Shown one piece after another: positions 13,676 through 19,052 of a stretch of DNA of 19,052 bases (the first letter of the stretch is position 1; every line of letters begins with the position of its first letter). The position numbers were made by a program, and so were the translations under genes. The notes under the pieces were generated by a model that was not told the origin of the DNA, searched no databases, and was given only the letters and a program-made list of their open reading frames with translations. Source of the stretch: Chloroflexota bacterium (GTDB lineage: Bacteria; Chloroflexota; FW602-bin22; JACPRP01); NCBI GenBank assembly GCA_016210495.1, contig JACQUC010000001.1, forward strand, positions 1 to 19,052, written 5' to 3'.

Positions 13676-15342
13676 TTCGGGAAAGTCGGCCCCCGCTCGG
13701 CGGTTCTATACCTAAGTTTCCCCATCCTAATGCATTCCGCCATCAGCGGCAGTTTTTCGAGTGCAGAGATGGAGACATCATCTTCCAGGCCCCTACGTGT
13801 AGCGGGAAGACAGATGCTGTCCTATTCAGCTTCTTGGAGGACTACCTTTCAGCTCCGCCAGGTGTGAAAAGAAAGGCCCTGTATCTCGCACCTACACGCC
13901 TTCTCCTGCAAGGCCAATTCGCTAACATCGTTGACTACCTCAACGAGTATGCGGTCCCATCCACTATCTTGCAAGGGGGGATGACCTACGCCGGCTTGTT
14001 CAATAAGTTGATGGAGAACGATTTTATCATATCGTCACCAGATATCCTGTATTACATGCTACTGCGAAAGTCGAGGACTCAGCACATCCGCGCCGAATAC
14101 GAGCTGTTCATGGCTTCCTTGCACGCCGTGATCCTGGACGAAATTCACTTATATGATACATTCACACTCTTCAATATTGACACATTATTGAAGATTGTGA
14201 AGAAGCTGAACGCTGCCAGTCGTCTCTACTTGCTCAGTGCCACTATGAACCTGGGTGGCATTATCGATCTTTCATCGTTTCAATTGGTGAACGGCGTAAG
14301 TTGCACCCACCCGGTCCGCGTCAAATCAGAAGTGGCTGCATACACAAATACCAAAACGATGCGGGAGTTTGTGAGGGACTACCTGTCCCAGAGGCATCTG
14401 GGTGTTGATGACGCCTTCACGGTTTATGTTGGTAACAATGTGCAGAGAGTGATCTCGCTCCACCGACAGTTTCCCGGGTCCGCCCTTCTGATCGGAAGGG
14501 TGCATCAAAGTGATCAGGAAAGGCATGTCAATCTCTCGCTATGTAAGCTTGGGAGGTTGACTTTCAGCACGAATGTCTTTCGGCAAGGAGTGGACATCGA
14601 TGTCGTGCGTTTGATCACTGAGGATGTTGCGACTAGGGAAGACGTGGTCCAGACGTTCGGGAGAGTCGGGCGGCACTCCGATGGGGAATTCCTTCTGCTG
14701 GCTCGCAGCAAGAGCGTTTGTGACGTGCTTAACGCAGACCGTACAGTCAGCAGAAGTGAATTCGAGGCGATTCTCTCAGATCTCTACCGCCCAATGGAGC
14801 ACGATTTGCTGTCTGAAATGATGAGAGCGCTATGGTACAAGGTCTATGAAAAGAGCCGACTGCAGGATATGCTGGCGTTCTTGATAACGCCTGAGGTAGA
14901 GGCCCTTTACCGTAAGTGGCAAGACTTCCTGCCAGATGCCGGATTTCGCGAGCCCTATCCACAGGCGAAGTATGAGCAAGACACATCCACGAACATATTC
15001 GATATTCTTAGGACTGATCTAGCCTCCTATCTCGTTCCTTCGTCGGATGCCTTCTTTGTTGCTGAACTTGATGACAAAGGCAGATACCGGAACTGCCAGT
15101 TTCGCTACAGGCAACCCCCAGTTCTCTCTTTCACACAGTGCAAGCGATGGAAGGAAACCAACTTCTTCAACCTGCAACTCAATTGGAATGGCATTAGCTT
15201 CGACACCAACGCAATGGTAAGTGAGAATCAACATGAGTACCCTTTCAGAGTGAAACAGATGGGCCGGAGTTTCAGAGAGTACTCGTTCAAGCCGTGTGTG
15301 TTCTTCAGTGGTGAGGGTATAGAGGACAAATCCTGGTCATGA
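13666..15342 (+). CDS. cas3: Cas3 helicase without HD domain, type I-D
   Basis: Superfamily 2 helicase recruited after target binding. Motifs (numbering from GTG 13666): Q-motif-like RHQRQFFEC, Walker A APTCSGKT (42-49), LAPTRLLL (Ia), DEIH at 158-161 (II), SAT at 191-193 (III), and QTFGRVGR at 329-336 (VI). The 558-residue length and the start directly at the helicase show that no HD nuclease is fused; that domain is on Cas10d, the hallmark of I-D. Two tandem GTG codons (13666 and 13669) could start it, with AAGGGGG upstream and a 10-nt overlap with csc1. The C-terminal quarter (FFNLQLNWNGISFDTNAMVS) is family-specific. It is low in GC (23 of 60 in 14161-14220). Its TGA overlaps the cas2 ATG. 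Confidence 0.93.
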   Translation: MVLVRESRPPLGGSIPKFPHPNAFRHQRQFFECRDGDIIFQAPTCSGKTDAVLFSFLEDYLSAPPGVKRKALYLAPTRLLLQGQFANIVDYLNEYAVPSTILQGGMTYAGLFNKLMENDFIISSPDILYYMLLRKSRTQHIRAEYELFMASLHAVILDEIHLYDTFTLFNIDTLLKIVKKLNAASRLYLLSATMNLGGIIDLSSFQLVNGVSCTHPVRVKSEVAAYTNTKTMREFVRDYLSQRHLGVDDAFTVYVGNNVQRVISLHRQFPGSALLIGRVHQSDQERHVNLSLCKLGRLTFSTNVFRQGVDIDVVRLITEDVATREDVVQTFGRVGRHSDGEFLLLARSKSVCDVLNADRTVSRSEFEAILSDLYRPMEHDLLSEMMRALWYKVYEKSRLQDMLAFLITPEVEALYRKWQDFLPDAGFREPYPQAKYEQDTSTNIFDILRTDLASYLVPSSDAFFVAELDDKGRYRNCQFRYRQPPVLSFTQCKRWKETNFFNLQLNWNGISFDTNAMVSENQHEYPFRVKQMGRSFREYSFKPCVFFSGEGIEDKSWS

Positions 15343-15599
15343 TCACTCTCCTCATCTACGACATACCCGACGATAAGCTGCGCGGGAAGGTGGCGGACGT
15401 GTGCCTGGACTATGGGCTGCACCGCATTCAGTTCAGCTCCTTTCTGGGCGAGATGAGCCGCAACCGCCAGGGGGAGATCGTGCAGAAGATCAGACGTCTC
15501 GTCGGCAGACACGAGGCCAACGTGCAGATCTTCCCCCTGTGCGAGAAGGACCTCGCCCTGCGCCGCGAGGTCGTCGTCAAGCCCCAGGAGGCGAACTAG
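15339..15599 (+). CDS. cas2: Cas2 adaptation protein
   Basis: Dimeric ferredoxin-fold protein that bridges Cas1 dimers in the spacer integration complex. The 86-residue length is normal. It begins MITLLIYDIPDDKLRGKVAD with the conserved D8 after the first strand, then YGLHRIQFSSFLGEMSRNRQ and the strand NVQIFPLCEKD. The ATG overlaps the cas3 stop (ATGA). From here GC content rises sharply again (42 of 60 in 15541-15600). The last 28 nt and the stop region are duplicated 74 nt downstream, before cas4. Confidence 0.95.
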   Translation: MITLLIYDIPDDKLRGKVADVCLDYGLHRIQFSSFLGEMSRNRQGEIVQKIRRLVGRHEANVQIFPLCEKDLALRREVVVKPQEAN

Positions 15600-15680
15600 C
15601 CGTGGATGTCGAGAGTCGAGAGACGAGAGTCGAGAGTCGAGGAGGCGTCGTCAAGCCCCAGGAGGCGAAGTAGCCGTGGA
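15572..15680. repeat. 35-nt direct duplication around a GTCGAGAG insert, cas2-cas4 junction
   Basis: The sequence from CGTCGTCAAGCCCCAGGAGG to the TAGCCGTGGA that follows is present at 15572-15606 and again at 15646-15680 with one mismatch. It spans the cas2 end, the ribosome site AGGAGG and the GTGGA of the cas4 start. Between the copies are 39 nt made mostly of GTCGAGAG/ACGAGAG units, a simple repeat. The second copy serves cas4; the first leaves a vestigial GTG start at 15602. Confidence 0.85.
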
Positions 15681-16380
15681 CCAGCTCACCATCCGAGCCA
15701 GTGACCTGCGCCAGTTCGTCTACTGCCCGCGCGTCGTCTACTACCGCTACTGCGTGCCCGTGCGCCCGCCGCCCACCTACAAGATGGTCGAGGGCAAGCG
15801 CCAGCACGAGCGCGAGGAGGAGCTGGAGCAGCGCCGCGGTCTGCACGCCTACGGCTTGTCTGACGGCGAGCGCCACTTCGACGTCTGGCTCGCCTCCGAC
15901 CGCCTGGGGCTTACCGGCACGCTCGATATGGTCATCCTGCGGCGGCACGAGGTCATCCCCGTCGAGTTCAAGCAGGCCCAGGACAAAGTGCTGCCCGAAA
16001 CCAAGGTCAAGCGCAGGGCGGGTATCGTGCGCGTGTCGGCGCCGGACGACCAGGACAAAGAGGAACGACCAACGCCGGCCACGCCGGATCCTGTGGACCT
16101 GCACCACAAGTACCAGTTGGCGGCCTACGCCCTGCTGGCCGAGGAGCGGTGGCAGAAGCCCGCACGCCGGTGCTTCGTCTACCTGGTCTCCCTCCGCCGG
16201 GCCCTGGAAGTTGACATAACCGACGGCGCGCGCCGGTACGTCAATCGCCTGCTCCGGGAGATGCGCCGGATGATCCTGGCGCAGGCCATGCCCGATGGCA
16301 CCCGCCAGATCGGACGCTGTCGCGAGTGCGAGTACCTGCGTTTTTGCAACGACGTGGACTTCTTGGACGACCAGGACTAG
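15676..16380 (+). CDS. cas4: Cas4 nuclease
   Basis: RecB-type exonuclease with a 4Fe-4S cluster that trims and selects prespacers. In the 234-residue protein, C17 (FVYCPRV) and C215, C218 and C224 (GRCRECEYLRFC) are the cluster ligands. H44, D84 (TGTLDMVI), E97 and K99 (VIPVEFKQA) are the RecB nuclease set, and YQLAAYALLAEE is the QxxxY-type motif. A charged, Pro-rich insert near 125-140 (DQDKEERPTPATPDP) is not typical and may be a loop. The start is GTG 15676 with AGGAGG (15660-15665) in the second copy of the junction duplication. It precedes csa1 by 16 nt. Confidence 0.95.
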   Translation: MDQLTIRASDLRQFVYCPRVVYYRYCVPVRPPPTYKMVEGKRQHEREEELEQRRGLHAYGLSDGERHFDVWLASDRLGLTGTLDMVILRRHEVIPVEFKQAQDKVLPETKVKRRAGIVRVSAPDDQDKEERPTPATPDPVDLHHKYQLAAYALLAEERWQKPARRCFVYLVSLRRALEVDITDGARRYVNRLLREMRRMILAQAMPDGTRQIGRCRECEYLRFCNDVDFLDDQD

Positions 16381-16396
16381 GAGTAAGGAGAATGAG

Positions 16397-17299
16397 ATGT
16401 ACTTCCTGAGTGACGAGGAGCGCCGGTATCTCACCGGCCGCCTGCTGCCGCTGGCGCGCCGACACCCGGTGCACCCCGAGCTGCGCGGTTGGAGCTGGCG
16501 AGAAGCGCCGCTGCTGTCGCCATACGATGTGAGGCTTTCGGTGTACGAGGTGGCGGCCAAGTACTGCTCCACCAGCAGGGACGTGTACCTTCGCCGCGTC
16601 ATGGGGGTCAAACCCGCCAGCAGCCAGGCGATGCGCGAGGGGGCGGCCTTGCACAAACAGCTACTGGACGTGGTCGTCGAGGCGAAGCGGGCCGTCTATG
16701 CAGTTGGGGCGGAGGAATGCCTGGCAGCACTCGAGGCGCTGGCGACGCAGAAGTCCCCGGTGGACGACGCAGGCGCAGACGCTGGGTTGGCGCCCAGGCT
16801 TGCGTTGGTGCGAAACTTCGAGTATCATCGCATCGTCGGGCGAGTCCAGGACATCCTGGCCCGGCACCCGAGGGTAGGCTCTGACTCCCTGGTGGCGCTG
16901 GCGCTTCCCATCACACTGGAACAGCAGTTGGACGGGACGTTTCTGGGCCTGTCGAGTCAGCTCTCCACCGACGCCCTGATGGCATTCCAGCCGATCGTCT
17001 TCGACGTCAAGTTCGGTCGGCGGCGGGACTTCCATCGGCTGGGGACAACGGCCTACGCCCTTGTGTTGGAGAGCCTGCACGAGCATCCGGTGGACATCGG
17101 TTGCGTGGTGTACGGGCGCATCGAGGGGAATCGGCTGCTGGTGGAGCGAGACCTGCACGTGATCGACGACGAGCTACGCCAGTGGTTCATTGACGAGCGG
17201 GACGAGCGCATGCGCATGGTAACCGACGAGATAGACCCGGGCAAGCCGCAAGAATGTGAGAAAGACTGTCCATACCTGGGGGAGTGCGGCCGAGGATGA
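16397..17299 (+). CDS. csa1: Csa1-like second Cas4-family protein
   Basis: A 300-residue protein of the Csa1 type, a diverged Cas4 relative best known from archaeal type I-A adaptation modules. Seen in the sequence: an N-terminal YFLSDEERRYLTGRLLPLAR and LSPYDVRLSVYEVAAKYCST with C57, AMREGAALHK with H86, then DGTFLGLSSQLSTDAL with D192, and IVFDVKFGR with D203 and K205 as the nuclease core. The C-terminal cluster is C287, C291 and C297 (CEKDCPYLGEC). Thus all four cluster Cys and most RecB residues are kept. The ATG at 16397 has AAGGAG six nucleotides upstream. In Pyrococcus two Cas4 proteins process the two ends of a prespacer, which is the likely job here. Last cas gene before the array. 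Confidence 0.85.
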   Translation: MYFLSDEERRYLTGRLLPLARRHPVHPELRGWSWREAPLLSPYDVRLSVYEVAAKYCSTSRDVYLRRVMGVKPASSQAMREGAALHKQLLDVVVEAKRAVYAVGAEECLAALEALATQKSPVDDAGADAGLAPRLALVRNFEYHRIVGRVQDILARHPRVGSDSLVALALPITLEQQLDGTFLGLSSQLSTDALMAFQPIVFDVKFGRRRDFHRLGTTAYALVLESLHEHPVDIGCVVYGRIEGNRLLVERDLHVIDDELRQWFIDERDERMRMVTDEIDPGKPQECEKDCPYLGECGRG

Positions 17300-17589
17300 G
17301 ACGGCGAAGCGCAACGGCTTCCGGCCCGCAAATGCGGAGCGGCCGGCGAGCCGCGGCGGCGAGGTCGGCCCCGAAAAAGGCCATTTGGACGAGAGCTGCA
17401 CGAAAACAAGCTCAAATACGCCACCCGCTTTTCGCAAATCCCCCTGCCTTTCCGGCAGAAAGAACACTTGCGAAAAGCGGTATCCACAGGCGCAGGAGGT
17501 GAGATTCGAGGGCGCACAGGAAGCCCCTAGAGGCCCCTTGGGGCCTCCGCAACACAGAAACGCCCTCTGACACCGTTCGAGTGGCCGGC
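17300..17589 (+). promoter_or_regulatory. CRISPR leader region
   Basis: The 290 nt between csa1 and the first repeat, on the side where the array is expected to be transcribed and extended. No gene is supported. It contains CCGCA-AA-TGCGG (17326-17337), the large inverted repeat at 17426-17479, and an 8-bp hairpin GAGGCCCC-TT-GGGGCCTC (17530-17547) 42 nt before the first repeat. I do not see a good -35/-10 pair, so the array promoter is not located. Confidence 0.65.
17426..17479. other. Nested inverted repeat in the leader
   Basis: CGCTTTTCGCAA (17426-17437) is perfectly complementary to TTGCGAAAAGCG (17468-17479). Between them is a second stem CTGCC-TTTCC-GGCAG (17444-17458). As RNA this would be a 12-bp stem, an internal loop and a 5-bp apical hairpin, 54 nt in all. 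As DNA it is a large dyad about 110 nt before the first repeat. No known RNA family is recognised. Confidence 0.6.
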
Positions 17590-19052
17590 CTTACAATCGA
17601 AGAGACCCGTTGAAGGGTACTGAAAGCAGATATATCGATAATGTCCGAGTTGATGGTGCCCGCGCTTACAATCGAAGAGACCCGTTGAAGGGTACTGAAA
17701 GGTCAGCCCACCTCGTTACATCCTGGCACCCATCCTTTACAATCGAAGAGACCCGTTGAAGGGTACTGAAAGTGGCCCTAAGGGCCGTGGCCATCGCCCC
17801 AATTGGCGTCTTACAATCGAAGAGACCCGTTGAAGGGTACTGAAAGATACCCGGCCACCCGAGTTGATCGACGTGATAGCGCCTTACAATCGAAGAGACC
17901 CGTTGAAGGGTACTGAAAGTTAGGGCTACAGGGCCGATGCCGTCAAACATCGGGCACTTACAATCGAAGAGACCCGTTGAAGGGTACTGAAAGACTCAAA
18001 CACACCAGACAACCCTACCCACACCAACAACTTACAATCGAAGAGACCCGTTGAAGGGTACTGAAAGAGTATTCGCCGGTGCCGAAGCCCTCGCGCGCCA
18101 GTACTTACAATCGAAGAGACCCGTTGAAGGGTACTGAAAGGGCCAAGGGCACGCGCATCTCGGCGATACTACGGGCCTTACAATCGAAGAGACCCGTTGA
18201 AGGGTACTGAAAGCTGGCTCGAGCAGGTGCCCGAAGTCACGCCAAGCTTCTTACAATCGAAGAGACCCGTTGAAGGGTACTGAAAGCAGCAACCCCCGCC
18301 ACCGAGACCAGACTCATCAGAACCTTACAATCGAAGAGACCCGTTGAAGGGTACTGAAAGAGCCTGCCTGTAGTAGTAGATCTAGGGCGATTCGTTCTTA
18401 CAATCGAAGAGACCCGTTGAAGGGTACTGAAAGCTTCCCTCCAACCTAACTAACTGACCCACACTCACTAACTTACAATCGAAGAGACCCGTTGAAGGGT
18501 ACTGAAAGGTCCTTGACATTCGCCCTACCCACGCTGTCGTCTCCTTCTTACAATCGAAGAGACCCGTTGAAGGGTACTGAAAGTGAGTTAACAGCTAACT
18601 GATGACTACCACCAGGTTAACCTTACAATCGAAGAGACCCGTTGAAGGGTACTGAAAGGGCGTTCTGGCAGAGTGAGCCGTTTGGAGAAAGCGAGCCTTA
18701 CAATCGAAGAGACCCGTTGAAGGGTACTGAAAGGGCCGAGAAACGTGGGCTGCACGAGCGCATCAAGGCCTTACAATCGAAGAGACCCGTTGAAGGGTAC
18801 TGAAAGATGCCATGGTGTAGTGCACAGCGAGGTACTCCATACTCCTTACAATCGAAGAGACCCGTTGAAGGGTACTGAAAGTCACAGCGGCACAGGCCAG
18901 ATCAATTCGTACTCATCCCTTACAATCGAAGAGACCCGTTGAAGGGTACTGAAAGTTCAGGTCATCCCACATGTCCTTACGGATCGCCACACACTTACAA
19001 TCGAAGAGACCCGTTGAAGGGTACTGAAAGGCGCGCTGGGCGACCTGGGACA
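17590..19052 (+). CRISPR. CRISPR array, 20 repeats of 37 nt, continues past the window
   Basis: Repeats start at 17590, 17665, 17736, 17810, 17883, 17957, 18031, 18104, 18177, 18250, 18324, 18397, 18472, 18547, 18622, 18697, 18770, 18845, 18919 and 18994. Each begins CTTACAATCG and ends ACTGAAAG; the only variation I found is T for C at the first base of the third. The 19 complete spacers are 34-38 nt, all different by eye; a 22-nt piece of a twentieth reaches the edge. ACCC-GTTGAA-GGGT forms a small stem directly before ACTGAAAG, so a Cas6 cut at the stem base gives an 8-nt handle. This and the position after csa1 set the direction as plus, with the leader on the left. Near-perfect repeats suggest an actively maintained array. 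Confidence 0.99.

Noticed and set aside
17479..17488. GTATCCACA in the leader, one base from a DnaA box
   Set aside because: Single site with no cluster, no dnaA gene and no AT-rich unwinding region; not an origin.
17530..17547. GAGGCCCC-TT-GGGGCCTC hairpin as the terminator of the cas operon
   Set aside because: No T-run follows on the plus strand, so an intrinsic terminator is not supported; kept only as a leader hairpin.

Overview
The window is bacterial, GC-rich and gene-dense. It joins a conserved housekeeping operon (left, minus strand) to a complete type I-D CRISPR-Cas locus with its array (right, plus strand), with a repeat-rich accessory stretch between them. The gene order PIN/TRAM - ispD - ispF - cysE - cysS, the I-D system with a WYL regulator, and many short palindromic intergenic repeats (GTAGGGG-type hairpins, ACCACGGAGG-type runs) would fit a Chloroflexota-like or neighbouring thermophile-rich lineage. 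That assignment is an inference with low confidence.

Housekeeping region (1-4150, minus strand): a membrane PIN/TRAM protein (YacL type), ispD and ispF (MEP isoprenoid pathway), cysE (serine acetyltransferase) and the N-terminal part of cysS (cysteinyl-tRNA synthetase, cut by the window edge). Most junctions are tight (ATGA overlaps or a 1-nt gap), and a good promoter sits about 230 nt upstream of the first gene. Dispersed repeats have grown into the gene ends here: the C-terminal tail of IspD is largely translated repeat, and the ispF stop codon lies in another repeat.

Accessory region (4160-6500): a DUF433-like putative antitoxin whose 5' end runs into a 124-nt repeat, a lone degenerate CRISPR repeat (4868-4901) 12.7 kb from the array, and a HigBA/Gp49-type toxin-antitoxin pair. 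The toxin is frameshifted, and its promoter carries a perfect 16-bp palindrome. A second copy of the 124-nt repeat closes the region, so orphan repeat and TA pair lie between direct repeats.

CRISPR region (6500-19052): WYL regulator - cas6 - cas1 - cas10d (with a likely internal cas11d) - csc2 (Cas7) - csc1 (Cas5) - cas3 helicase - cas2 - cas4 - csa1 (second Cas4-family protein) - about 290 nt of leader - array of 20 near-identical 37-nt repeats running off the right edge. Cas10d carries the HD nuclease motifs and Cas3 is helicase only, which defines type I-D. Cas6 would cut the transcript at the base of the repeat stem and leave an ACTGAAAG handle. Csc1, Csc2, Cas10d and Cas11d would form the interference complex and recruit Cas3. 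Cas1, Cas2, Cas4 and Csa1 would add spacers. The effector block (about 9792-15342) is visibly lower in GC than cas1 on one side and cas2/cas4 on the other, and it separates cas1 from cas2, so the locus looks like a recombinant of modules. Two MITE-like elements bracket cas6.
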